A stretch of DNA of 64,000 nt from Desulfovibrio sp. Its GTDB lineage: Bacteria; Desulfobacterota; Desulfovibrionia; Desulfovibrionales; Desulfovibrionaceae. Shown here piece by piece: positions 27,040 to 35,847 of this stretch. A program made the translations under genes and the position numbers. The first letter of the stretch is position 1. Every line of letters begins with the position of its first letter. The stretch is taken from positions 72,908-136,907 of the forward strand of contig NZ_JAHZCJ010000011.1 in NCBI RefSeq assembly GCF_019422935.1, written 5' to 3'. Below the pieces are notes generated by a model, which made no database searches, was not told where the DNA came from, and saw nothing but the letters and a program-made list of their open reading frames with translations.

Positions 27040-27609
27040 CTAGGGATTGTATGTCACAGCCAGAAATTCCACAGGCTCGTCGCCCGCAGCGCCCACGTAG
27101 TGCGGCACAATGGAATTGTAGTAAATTGTTTCGCCGGGCTTGAGCACGCGGGTTTCGCGGCCATAGACCACAAGCAGTTCGCCCTTGAGCACGCAGATAA
27201 ATTCCTCGCCCTGATGCGAGGTCGTCTTGCGTTCACCGCTCTCGGGAAAAATGCGGATATGGAAGGGTTCCATATTGCGGTCGTTCTTGCCCTTGGCCAG
27301 CGCATGGTAGGTATAGCTGGGGCGGGGGACGCGCCCGGTGTGCAGGGCTTCATCGGCTTCGGCCTCACCATTGATGCTGCTCACCACAGGGTCGCGCGAA
27401 AACTGGTCGTCCAGAAAGGTGCCAAGGCGCACGCCAAGAGCGCGGGCCACTTTTTGCAGGGGGCCGATGCAGGGATAGATGGCGTCTGACTCCAGCTTCT
27501 CAAGATAGTCTTCCGTAAGGCCCGTATTCTGGGAAAGAGTTTGCAGGTCAACTTCGCGTTCTTCGCGAAATCCACGGATGCGGGAACCAATGGTACGCAC
27601 GGGGGGCAT
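27040..27609 (-). CDS. XRE-family regulator with C-terminal cupin domain
   Basis: 189 residues from ATG 27609, with AGGAG five bases upstream. Residues 5-65 are a Cro/CI-type HTH (RIRGFREEREVDLQTLSQNT..DYLEKLESDAI). Residues 110-187 are a cupin barrel: HQGEEFICVLKGELLVVYG and LKPGETIYYNSIVPHYVGA. These proteins sense a small ligand in the cupin and regulate a neighbouring pathway. The adjacent acyl-CoA synthetase is the likely target, and the ligand may be its substrate or product. Confidence 0.9.
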   Translation of the reverse strand: MPPVRTIGSRIRGFREEREVDLQTLSQNTGLTEDYLEKLESDAIYPCIGPLQKVARALGVRLGTFLDDQFSRDPVVSSINGEAEADEALHTGRVPRPSYTYHALAKGKNDRNMEPFHIRIFPESGERKTTSHQGEEFICVLKGELLVVYGRETRVLKPGETIYYNSIVPHYVGAAGDEPVEFLAVTYNP

Positions 27610-27785
27610 AGACACTCCTGATTGCCGGATATGCCGGGTTGGATGCCGCTCTGGCAGGATGACGTGGCGGCAAGCAACCCACTAAATACCGAAAAGCCCG
27701 TGCGCTCGCAAGCAAACATGCGCTGTTGAGCGGTCATACAATCCCCCTGCTGACACATTTTGCTCTTTGCGCTATGCTGAAAAGC

Positions 27786-30302
27786 ATGAGCAAACAACCG
27801 ATGGTCAGAAAGGCCTTTGTGGCCTCCGGGCAGGTGCAGGGCGTGGGCTTTCGTCCCTTTGTCTACCGCCTTGCAGCCGAGGGAGGGCTTACAGGCACTG
27901 TGGGCAATACCTCTCAAGGCGTGCGTATGGAAATGCAGGGCGCAGAGGCAGAAGTGCAGCGCTTTGGCCGCCGTCTGCGCGCCGAACTGCCGCCGCTGGC
28001 ACGGCTGACCAATGTGGACGAACACGACCTGCCCATTGTGGAAGACGAAACAGCCTTCCGCATTGTTCCCAGCTCAGGGCAGGCAGCGCACAGCGTGCTT
28101 GTAAGCCCGGATATGGGCGTATGCGCCGACTGCCTCGCCGACATGCGCAATCCCGCCAACCCGCGCTACCAGTACGCCTTTACCAACTGCACCAACTGCG
28201 GGCCGCGCTACACCATCACGCGCTCCATTCCCTATGACCGCGCCGTCACGTCCATGAGCTGTTTCCCGCTCTGTCCCCGGTGCAGCGCGGAATACGCCGA
28301 CCCGGCAGACAGGCGCTTTCATGCCCAGCCCGTGGCCTGCCCAACGTGCGGGCCGCGCCTGTGGTTTGTGGATGCGGCTGCGGCCAGCAAGGGACAAACT
28401 GCGCCGACAGCAGAAAATCAGCAGCAAGCTCTGGAGCAGGCCGTGCAAACCCTGCTCCAAGGCGGGATTCTGGCGCTCAAAGGTCTTGGGGGCTTTCAAC
28501 TGGCCTGCGATGCGCGCAATGCCCAAAGCCTGCAAGAGCTGCGGCGGCGCAAAACACGCCCGCACAAGCCACTGGCCCTCATGGTTGGCGATCTGGCAAC
28601 AGCCCGCGCCCTGTGCGACCTTACGCCTGAACACGAGGCCCTGCTGCAAAGCCCGGAAAAACCCGTTGTTCTTTGCCCCCGTCGCAGCACGCCGCAACAT
28701 GGTGCAGACATTCAGGATGATGCCGCGTATTTGCCTGACGAGGTTGCTCCCGACACCGGCAAAATCGGTATCATGCTGGCCTACACGCCCCTGCATGCAG
28801 TACTTTTTAGCCGCCTTGCAGAATGCGCGCCCTTGCCGCCCGTACTGGTCATGACCTCGGCCAATACCGGGGGAGAACCCATTTGCCTTGGCAACCGCGA
28901 GGCTCTGGCCCGGCTTGCCCATCTGGCGGACGCATGGCTGCTGCACGACCGGGATATTCTGGTGCGCGTGGACGACAGCGTGGTGACTCTCCAGCCGAGC
29001 CTGTCCAGTCCGGATGCTCACGGCACGTCAGCACACAACACTTCTGCGCCCGCAAGCCAGCTGGCAGAACCGCTGTTCTACCGCCGCGCCCGAGGCTATG
29101 TGCCGCGCCCGGTTTTTCTGCCCAAGACGGAACAAAACGCCCCTTGCGTGCTGGGAACCGGAGCGGAGCTCAAGGCCACCATTTGCCTGACGCGCGGAGC
29201 CGAGGCCTTTGTGGGCCAGCACATTGGGGATCTGGAAAATCCCGCCACCCTGAATTTTTATGAGGAGGTGGCAGCGCATCTGGAAAAGCTGCTGGAGGTG
29301 CGGCCCGAGGCTCTGGTGTGCGATGCGCACCCCGATTTTCTTTCCACCCGCTATGCCGAGGCCCGCGCAGAACGCGAGGGTCTGCCCCTGTGGCGCTTGC
29401 AGCACCACGTCGCCCACGCTGCAGCGGTACTGGCCGAAAACAGCCACTACGGCCCGGCGCTGGCCCTCTGCCTTGACGGCACAGGCCTGGGCGATGATGG
29501 CACCGTCTGGGGCGGAGAGCTGCTGTTCATGGAGCTTGAACAGGCCCAGTGGCACAGGGTGGGCCGCCTGTCCCCCTTTGCCCTGCCGGGCGGAGACGCT
29601 GCGGTGCGCCAACCCTGGCGCATTGCCCTGGCCCTGCGCAATCTGTGCGAGCAGGCAGAAATTCCTCTTCCGCCACTCCACACCCCCTGGCTGCCGGAAC
29701 AGGCGCAGGCCGCTGCCGCTGTGGCAGAAATGCTGCGGCGCGGCATCAACTGCCCGGCCACATCCAGTTGCGGACGCCTCTTTGACGCGGTGGCCGCGCA
29801 ACTGGGACTGTGCCTTGATACAAGTTATGAGGGTCAGGCCGCGATCCGCCTTGAAGATGCCGCAAACCGTGCCCCTGAGCATGTGCGTGCGGCGCTGGAG
29901 GGCAAGGCGCGCGACAAGGACGTGGCCGCGCTGATCTGGCCCGTGGGCATTGCGCTGCAGCACGATTTGCTTGAAATGGACAGCGCAGGCCTGTTTGCCC
30001 ACGTTGCGCAGGCGCAGGCGCAAGGCATGGACGCCACAGAAGTTGCGGCACGTTTTCACCTCAGCCTTGCCCGGACGCTGGCAGGCATGGCGGGCCGTGC
30101 GGCCCGCAAACTGGGCGTGAATTGCGTGGGCCTCAGCGGCGGCGTATTGCAAAATGCCACGCTGGCGCGCCTGCTGCCGCTGGCGCTGGCGGAGCAGGGC
30201 CTCACAGCCCTCACCCACCACGAACTGCCGCCCGGAGACGGCGGGCTTTCCCTCGGTCAGGCCGTGTGGGGCAGACGGATGCTGGCAATGGCGAAACCCT
30301 GA
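27786..30302 (+). CDS. hypF: Carbamoyltransferase HypF, [NiFe]-hydrogenase maturation
   Basis: 838 residues from ATG 27786; ATG 27774 and 27801 are also possible since no strong ribosome site decides. Domains in order: acylphosphatase (GQVQGVGFRPFVYRLA, 1-95), twin zinc fingers (CADCLADM..CTNCGPRYT and CPRCSAEY..CPTCGPRL), YrdC-like (ALKGLGGFQLACDA, about 205-390) and a Kae1-like carbamoyltransferase (LQHHVAHAAAV, GTGLGDDGTVWGGE, LSGGVLQN). It turns carbamoyl phosphate into the cyanide ligand precursor handed to HypE. No other hyp gene is adjacent. Confidence 0.96.
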   Translation: MSKQPMVRKAFVASGQVQGVGFRPFVYRLAAEGGLTGTVGNTSQGVRMEMQGAEAEVQRFGRRLRAELPPLARLTNVDEHDLPIVEDETAFRIVPSSGQAAHSVLVSPDMGVCADCLADMRNPANPRYQYAFTNCTNCGPRYTITRSIPYDRAVTSMSCFPLCPRCSAEYADPADRRFHAQPVACPTCGPRLWFVDAAAASKGQTAPTAENQQQALEQAVQTLLQGGILALKGLGGFQLACDARNAQSLQELRRRKTRPHKPLALMVGDLATARALCDLTPEHEALLQSPEKPVVLCPRRSTPQHGADIQDDAAYLPDEVAPDTGKIGIMLAYTPLHAVLFSRLAECAPLPPVLVMTSANTGGEPICLGNREALARLAHLADAWLLHDRDILVRVDDSVVTLQPSLSSPDAHGTSAHNTSAPASQLAEPLFYRRARGYVPRPVFLPKTEQNAPCVLGTGAELKATICLTRGAEAFVGQHIGDLENPATLNFYEEVAAHLEKLLEVRPEALVCDAHPDFLSTRYAEARAEREGLPLWRLQHHVAHAAAVLAENSHYGPALALCLDGTGLGDDGTVWGGELLFMELEQAQWHRVGRLSPFALPGGDAAVRQPWRIALALRNLCEQAEIPLPPLHTPWLPEQAQAAAAVAEMLRRGINCPATSSCGRLFDAVAAQLGLCLDTSYEGQAAIRLEDAANRAPEHVRAALEGKARDKDVAALIWPVGIALQHDLLEMDSAGLFAHVAQAQAQGMDATEVAARFHLSLARTLAGMAGRAARKLGVNCVGLSGGVLQNATLARLLPLALAEQGLTALTHHELPPGDGGLSLGQAVWGRRMLAMAKP

Positions 30303-30353
30303 TTGCAAACAAGGCGGGAAACACAGAAAGCCATCAACTGACAGTATCCGCGC

Positions 30354-31745
30354 CTATTTGAATCCGGCTATGGCCCTGCCCTGCTTGAGAACAATGCGGC
30401 CCAGAGGCAAGTCGCGCCACCACAGGCCAGCTTCGCGTCCGTCCAGTCCTGTCTGGCGGCTTTGCCCGCTCAAAAGGGCCGTGATGTCGGCCACATCATC
30501 CAGCACAAGACTGGAGGCCGCATCCGGCGGCGACTGCATGAGCACACGCAGACGCGGCGCGGCATCCAGCGTTCCGCCGCAGAGCTTGCCCATCAATGAA
30601 CCCTGCCATACGCAGCTGGAGGGCAAAAGAGCTGTGGCCTGTGGCGGCACAAAACGCACATGTTCACCATACAGCACCGCCCGCCCGGGGGGCAGCAGAT
30701 CAGGGTTGCAGGTGGCGCCCACGAGGCTTTCCGGCGGCAACGGACTGCCCGAAGGACGTTCCACGGGCTTTCCCGCGCGGTCATCACCGCGGTTCCGCCC
30801 GATACGCCGTCCATTGCGCTGGCCCGCGTTCTGCATCCCTGAAGGAGCAGAAGCAGGCACTTCAAAAACGGCTGTTTGCGGCTCAGATGCGCTGCTTTCA
30901 AAGGGCAAAACCGCCGCATTCGCATGGCCCGGCTTGCGGAAAAGAGCCACATAAAATCCCTGAGCCTGTGAACGCGCGCCGTCCACGCGCAAGGTACCTT
31001 CGCCGCCGGGCAGCTCCTCCCACACGAAACCGGGGATGGGATCAAGATGTTCGCGCTCCAGCCCCAGCTCCTGCTCGGCAAAGCACACCTGCGCCTCGTT
31101 TTCATCCACATTGGTCGTACAGGTGGAATAGACCAGCCTCCCGCCGGGCCGCAGCAGCGAGGCGGCGTGACGCAGCAGACGGCGTTGCAACCCGGTGAGG
31201 CTGTCCAGCTTGTCGCCCTGCCAGAGCTTGAGCACCTGCGGATGTTTTTCTGCGGTCCCCCAGCCGGAACAGGGAGGATCCAGCAGGATGGCGTCCCACG
31301 AGCCGGGGCGTAAAGGCAGGGCATCGCCGCTGTAGGAGCAGGTGGCGGCCTGCATCAGATTAAGCTGGTGCAGGTTGGCCCGCAGGGTGCCGAGGCGCGT
31401 GGGCGATGGCTCGTTGCCGAGCACAAAACCATTGCGCCCCACAAGCTGGGCCAGAAAGCCGGTTTTGCTGCCGGGGCTTGCGCACATGTCGAGCACGGCG
31501 CTGCCAGCAGCGGGAGCCAGCGCCAGCGGCGGCAACATGGACGAACGGTCCTGTATATAAATGTAGCCGAAAAATGCAGCCAGAGAACCGCCAAGCGGGC
31601 GCGGCTCGGCCACAAGACGGCGGCACAGGGGAGAAAAAGGTTCCGGTTCAAAATCATACCCCTGGGCGCGCAGCAGGGCCTCCACTGCGGGTACCTGCTC
31701 CGGGGCGCATACCAGACGGAAAGAGCGGATAAGAGTTTTCGGCAT
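30354..31745 (-). CDS. RsmB/RsmF-type 16S rRNA (cytosine-C5)-methyltransferase
   Basis: 463 residues. NOL1/NOP2/Sun motifs: DMCASPGSKTGFLAQLVG (SAM site), NEPSPTRLGTLRANLHQLN, LLDPPCSGWGT with the PCSG cysteine, and LVYSTCTTNVDENE with the catalytic TC cysteine. The N-terminal part (RSFRLVCAPEQVPAVEALL) and a C-terminal PUA-like region (about 385-460, VPPQATALLPSSCVWQGS) favour the RsmF/YebU branch. Between them is a low-complexity linker of about 80 residues (265-345). Convergent with hypF, with no clear terminator between. Confidence 0.88.
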   Translation of the reverse strand: MPKTLIRSFRLVCAPEQVPAVEALLRAQGYDFEPEPFSPLCRRLVAEPRPLGGSLAAFFGYIYIQDRSSMLPPLALAPAAGSAVLDMCASPGSKTGFLAQLVGRNGFVLGNEPSPTRLGTLRANLHQLNLMQAATCSYSGDALPLRPGSWDAILLDPPCSGWGTAEKHPQVLKLWQGDKLDSLTGLQRRLLRHAASLLRPGGRLVYSTCTTNVDENEAQVCFAEQELGLEREHLDPIPGFVWEELPGGEGTLRVDGARSQAQGFYVALFRKPGHANAAVLPFESSASEPQTAVFEVPASAPSGMQNAGQRNGRRIGRNRGDDRAGKPVERPSGSPLPPESLVGATCNPDLLPPGRAVLYGEHVRFVPPQATALLPSSCVWQGSLMGKLCGGTLDAAPRLRVLMQSPPDAASSLVLDDVADITALLSGQSRQTGLDGREAGLWWRDLPLGRIVLKQGRAIAGFK

Positions 31746-31963
31746 GGCGGCATATTATTGACAGTACGCCCTTCCCGCAAGGAATTTATCTGTTGCGGCG
31801 CGCTCCGCAGGCTCCTTGCGTCTTGCACGGCGCTGCAAGTGTGCGTATAGTGCGCCAGTGCGGACGTGCCGGGCTGCTTTTGACAGTCGGTACCGGTTGA
31901 CCGCCACAACGGCCCGTGGCCGTACTTTACCGGGTATTTGCGTGAATACTCAAGGAGAATGGA

Positions 31964-33643
31964 ATGAAATTCGCCATGCGACTGACTTTTTCGGTCTGCC
32001 TGATGCTCGTCGCCGTTGCTGCGGGCGCTGCCAGCGCCGCCGCGAAAAGCGCTGTGGTATTGCCCTTTGTGGTCAATGCCCCCCAGAGCTACGCTTACCT
32101 TTCCAAGGCTGTTCAGGCTACCATTCAGGGACGCCTTGACCGCCCTGGCGTGCTTGAAGCCCGTGCGGGACAGAACAAGGCCGCCAGCCAGGCAGAAGCC
32201 CAGCAGGCGCTCCGCTCTTCTGGTGCAGACAACGCCATCTGGGGCTCTGTGAGCGTCATGGGCAACGACTGCACCGTTGTTATGAACAGCGTGGACAAGG
32301 CAGGCAAAACCTGGAGCAAAACCGCCCAGGCTCCTGTGAGCGAACTGACCACTTCTGTGCAAAACCTGACCTCGGCCATGAGCCAGGAAGTGTTTGGTAT
32401 TTCCTCCGCAATGCGCTCCCCCGGCTCCACCGCCGCTGGTTCCCCGCGTGGCGCAACCGCCAATGGTGACATCGTCACCAACGAAACTGGTCAGCAGCAG
32501 GTGTACCTGAACCCGCAGTTCCGCTATCAGGGCGCTGGCGCTGAAGACGGCTCTCGCCTGCGCACCCAGCGCCTGGGTTACAACATGGTCGACATGGCCG
32601 TGGGCGACTTTAACGGCGATGGCAAGAATGAAATCGCCATCCTGAGCGATCACGATCTGCGCATCTACAGCTGGCCTGCCAATGGTCAGCTCAAACTGAT
32701 TGGCGAAACCGTGGTTTCGCGTTCCAACAACAACTTCTCCATGCGCGCCATCGACCTCAACCGCGACCGCAGCATGGCCCTTGTTGTGACCACCACCGAA
32801 GAATCGAGCAACCGCCCCTACTCCTTCATTTACAGCTTCAAGGGCAACAAGTTCACCACCATTGCCGAGCGCATTCCTTACTATGTGAGCGTCATGCGCG
32901 TGCCCCCCACCTACAGCCCCACTCTCGTGGGTCAGGCGTGGGATTCGCTCAAGCTCTTTGCCCCCGGCGTGCGCATCATGACCAAGCAGGACGGCAAGTT
33001 TACGCTTGGCACCCGTCTTGACCTGCCCACCGGCGCCACCGTGTTCAACTGCGTGTGGCTGCCCGCCGGAAAGAGCGGCAAGGGTGAACAGCTTGTTATG
33101 CTGACCGACGACGAGCGCATCAAGCTCTTCCAGGGCCACGGCAACACCCTGGTTCACACCACCATGGAACGTTATTCCGGCTCTGCCACGGGCATGGATC
33201 ACTACAAGGGCATGCCGGGCCTGGGCGTGGATAAAGCCTACCAGTTGCCCAGCAAGTACTATGCCCCCATGCGCCTCATCGCTGCCGACATCGGCAATAC
33301 CGGCGACTACACGCTGCTGGTCAACAAGCCCATATCCACTGCGGCGCAGTTCTTTGACCGCTACCGCTTCTTCCCTCAGGGCGAAGTTCATGCCCTGTAC
33401 TGGGACGGCGTGGGCCTTGGCCTCAAGTGGAAGACCCGCCGCATCCGTGGTTCTGTTGCAGAAATCGACCTGGCTGACGTGAACAACGATGGCATCCTTG
33501 ATCTGGTGGTGGGCCTGAACACCTCACCCGATCTCGGCATCGGCAGTCGCCAGTGCATGATTACCGCCTATCCCCTGGACGTTTCTGCTACCAACCCCAA
33601 CGTGCCTGCGGACTTGAGCGACTTTGAAATAAGCCCCAACTAG
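31964..33643 (+). CDS. Exported protein with TolB-N/CsgG-like N-terminus and FG-GAP (VCBS) repeats
   Basis: 559 residues; signal peptide LTFSVCLMLVAVAAGAASA. Residues 25-140 look like the nucleotide-fold seen in TolB N-domains and CsgG (VVLPFVVNAPQSYAYLSKAV, then GADNAIWGSVSVMGN). From about 190 the chain has beta-propeller FG-GAP units with calcium-type loops: VGDFNGDGKNEIAIL near 210 and LADVNNDGILDLVVGLN near 510. The whole suggests a periplasmic or outer-membrane surface protein; the function is unknown. Ribosome site AAGGAG. Monocistronic with a terminator. Confidence 0.8.
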   Translation: MKFAMRLTFSVCLMLVAVAAGAASAAAKSAVVLPFVVNAPQSYAYLSKAVQATIQGRLDRPGVLEARAGQNKAASQAEAQQALRSSGADNAIWGSVSVMGNDCTVVMNSVDKAGKTWSKTAQAPVSELTTSVQNLTSAMSQEVFGISSAMRSPGSTAAGSPRGATANGDIVTNETGQQQVYLNPQFRYQGAGAEDGSRLRTQRLGYNMVDMAVGDFNGDGKNEIAILSDHDLRIYSWPANGQLKLIGETVVSRSNNNFSMRAIDLNRDRSMALVVTTTEESSNRPYSFIYSFKGNKFTTIAERIPYYVSVMRVPPTYSPTLVGQAWDSLKLFAPGVRIMTKQDGKFTLGTRLDLPTGATVFNCVWLPAGKSGKGEQLVMLTDDERIKLFQGHGNTLVHTTMERYSGSATGMDHYKGMPGLGVDKAYQLPSKYYAPMRLIAADIGNTGDYTLLVNKPISTAAQFFDRYRFFPQGEVHALYWDGVGLGLKWKTRRIRGSVAEIDLADVNNDGILDLVVGLNTSPDLGIGSRQCMITAYPLDVSATNPNVPADLSDFEISPN

Positions 33644-33652
33644 CGGGGTAAG

Positions 33653-33683
33653 CGGCCCTTCGCCAGCGCGAGGGGCCGTTTTT
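33653..33683 (+). terminator. Terminator of the FG-GAP protein gene
   Basis: An 11-bp stem (33653-33663 with 33668-33678, one G-U) and a tail of five T. Confidence 0.9.
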
Positions 33684-33748
33684 ATCTGCGGCGCTGAGCT
33701 GCGGATATGGAGCAACGGCCTTGCCGCGGCTCTGGCAATAGCCAATAT

Positions 33749-33784
33749 TAAAGCGGTAAAACCCACATGGGTTTTACCGCTTTA
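33749..33784 (+). promoter_or_regulatory. Perfect 16-bp hairpin upstream of purD
   Basis: TAAAGCGGTAAAACCC (33749-33764), loop ACAT, and its exact complement (33769-33784), 47 bases before the purD ATG. It lacks a T-tract on either side, so it is not a textbook terminator. It may be a 5' mRNA stabiliser, an operator palindrome or part of an attenuator. Confidence 0.6.
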
Positions 33785-33830
33785 TAACCAGTTTACTGAA
33801 ACGGACAAGTTTTTGGAGTAAGGAGACAGC

Positions 33831-35117
33831 ATGCGCATCCTTGTGATCGGCTCCGGTGGCCGCGAACACGCCCTGGTTTGGAAAATTCTGCAAAGCCCCG
33901 AAGTCAGCGCCATTTTTGTTGCGCCCGGCAACGGCGGCACCAGCAGCGAAGGGGCCATTAACGTGCCTGTGGCAGTGGACGACCTGGACGGTTTGCTGGC
34001 CTTTGCGCGCAAGGAGCACATCGACCTGGTGATTCCAGGCCCCGAACTGCCCCTGACGCTGGGCATTGTTGACCGCATGCGCGAAGCCGGTATTCCCAGC
34101 TTCGGGCCGGATGCCTATGGCGCGCGCCTTGAAGGCAGCAAGGCCTTTGCCAAGGAAATCATGAACCGCGCCAAGGTGCCCACCGCCCACTGCGCCGTGT
34201 TCAGCGATGCGCAGGCGGCCCGCGACCATATCAACAAAGTGGGCGCTCCTCTGGTCATCAAGGCGGACGGCCTCGCCGCGGGCAAGGGCGTCATCATCGC
34301 CCAGACCGTGCAGGAAGCCCTCGACGCCATTGACGAAATCATGACAGAGCGCGCCTTTGGCGACGCTGGCAACCTTGTAGTGGTGGAAGAGTGCCTTGTA
34401 GGCGAGGAAGCCTCCTTCCTCTGCGTATGCGATGGCACCCGGGCTGTTCCTCTGCCCTCTGCGCAGGATCACAAGCGCGTGTTCGACAACGATGAAGGCC
34501 CCAATACTGGCGGCATGGGCGCTTACAGCCCCGCCCCGGTGCTGCCCGACAGCATGCTTGAGGAAATGGCCGACCTCACGGTGCGGCCCATCCTGCGCGA
34601 GCTTGCCAAGGACGGACACCCCTTTGTGGGCGTGCTGTACGCTGGCCTGATGATGACCGCCGACGGCCCCAAGGTGCTGGAATACAACGTGCGCTTTGGC
34701 GACCCGGAATGTCAGCCCCTGCTCATGCGCCTTGACGGCGACCTGCCTGCCATCATGCTGGACGCCGTACGCGGCAAGCTTGACCCGGCAAGACTCGGCC
34801 AGACCAGCCAGACGGCGCTTGGCGTTGTGATCACCGCCAAGGGGTATCCCGGCTCCTACGCCAAGGGTTTGTCCATTGAAGGCATCGAAGATGCGGACAG
34901 CGTACCCGGCGTAAAGGTTTTTCACAGCGGCACTGCCGTTAAGGACGGATCGCTCGTTTCCAACGGCGGGCGTGTTTTGTGCGTCACCGCACTGGGCGAT
35001 AGCCTGGCCGCAGCGCAAAAGGCCGCCTATGCCGGGGTGGCCAAAGTGCGCATGCAGGATGGTTTCCATCGCACCGATATTGGCGAAAAGGGCATCCGTC
35101 GCCTGGCCGGGAAATAG
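33831..35117 (+). CDS. purD: Phosphoribosylamine-glycine ligase
   Basis: 428 residues, the standard GARS length. It ligates glycine to 5-phosphoribosylamine in purine synthesis. N-domain VIGSGGREHALVWKI; ATP-grasp domain with VIKADGLAAGKGVIIAQ, VVVEECLVGEEAS and NTGGMGAYSPAPVL; ligand set VLEYNVRFGDPECQPLL. Start ATG 33831 after GGAG. purE follows 62 bases downstream, forming a two-gene purine unit. Confidence 0.97.
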   Translation: MRILVIGSGGREHALVWKILQSPEVSAIFVAPGNGGTSSEGAINVPVAVDDLDGLLAFARKEHIDLVIPGPELPLTLGIVDRMREAGIPSFGPDAYGARLEGSKAFAKEIMNRAKVPTAHCAVFSDAQAARDHINKVGAPLVIKADGLAAGKGVIIAQTVQEALDAIDEIMTERAFGDAGNLVVVEECLVGEEASFLCVCDGTRAVPLPSAQDHKRVFDNDEGPNTGGMGAYSPAPVLPDSMLEEMADLTVRPILRELAKDGHPFVGVLYAGLMMTADGPKVLEYNVRFGDPECQPLLMRLDGDLPAIMLDAVRGKLDPARLGQTSQTALGVVITAKGYPGSYAKGLSIEGIEDADSVPGVKVFHSGTAVKDGSLVSNGGRVLCVTALGDSLAAAQKAAYAGVAKVRMQDGFHRTDIGEKGIRRLAGK

Positions 35118-35179
35118 CAACAAACTGATTTTGCATGGATATTCCGGCGCGCTGCGCCGCACCACAGGAAGGTAAGACT

Positions 35180-35677
35180 ATGCCGCAAGTAGTCATTTTG
35201 ATGGGGTCAAAGTCTGACGAAGAAAAGGTCAGCCCCTGCGTGGATGTTCTGAAAAGCCTTGGCGTGAGCTGCGCTATCACCGTGAGCTCTGCGCATCGCA
35301 CGCCTGAACGCACCGAGAAACTGGTGAGCCAGTACGAAGCCGAAGGCACGCGCGTGTTCATTTGTGCCGCAGGCATGGCCGCGCATCTGGCTGGGGCAGT
35401 TGCCGCCCGCACCACGCGCCCAGTAATCGGCATCCCGGTTTCCAGCGCCGCCCTGTGCGGTATGGACGCGCTGTTTGCCACTGTGCAGATGCCTCCCGGA
35501 TTCCCGGTCGCCACCGTTGCCACCGACAAGGCCGGCGCACGCAATGCCGCATGGCTCGCCGCCCAGATTCTGGCCGTGTCCGACCCTGCGCTCAACGAAC
35601 GCATTGTTGAAGCCCGGGCCAAGATGCGCGAAGAAGTGGAAAAAGCCGGGGACGAAATCAGCCGCAAATACGCCTAA
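35180..35677 (+). CDS. purE: N5-carboxyaminoimidazole ribonucleotide mutase (class I PurE)
   Basis: 165 residues from ATG 35180 with AGGAAGG upstream. Signatures: ILMGSKSDEEKVSPCVDVL, VSSAHRTPERTEKL (catalytic His) and CAAGMAAHLAGAVAA, then GIPVSSAALCGMDALFATVQ. It converts N5-CAIR to CAIR. purK is not adjacent, so either PurK is elsewhere or this is a class II-like enzyme using AIR directly; the SSAHRTPER motif favours class I. A strong terminator follows. Confidence 0.95.
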   Translation: MPQVVILMGSKSDEEKVSPCVDVLKSLGVSCAITVSSAHRTPERTEKLVSQYEAEGTRVFICAAGMAAHLAGAVAARTTRPVIGIPVSSAALCGMDALFATVQMPPGFPVATVATDKAGARNAAWLAAQILAVSDPALNERIVEARAKMREEVEKAGDEISRKYA

Positions 35678-35779
35678 CGGAGTCCCCTGGCATCAGGGTT
35701 GATTCGTGCGCGGTATTCCGTCCATTGCCGTGATTTGCAATGGAAACCTACGGTGCGAAAACCTCACAAAACCATAACT

Positions 35780-35809
35780 GCCCGCAAGTTGAACTTGCGG
35801 GCGTTTTTT
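35780..35809 (+). terminator. Terminator after purDE
   Basis: GCCCGCAAGTT/AACTTGCGGGC hairpin (35780-35802), then seven T. Confidence 0.92.
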
Positions 35810-35847
35810 ATTCTTTATTGCTTGTGATTCGGTAAGCTGCGGATTGA

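Noticed and set aside
25261..27489. Plus-strand ORF of 742 codons, His-rich
   Set aside because: Antisense to the acyl-CoA synthetase and regulator genes; its His richness comes from the complementary codon bias.
31355..33391. Minus-strand ORF of 678 codons
   Set aside because: Antisense to the exported FG-GAP protein and overlapping the methyltransferase gene; no domain signatures.
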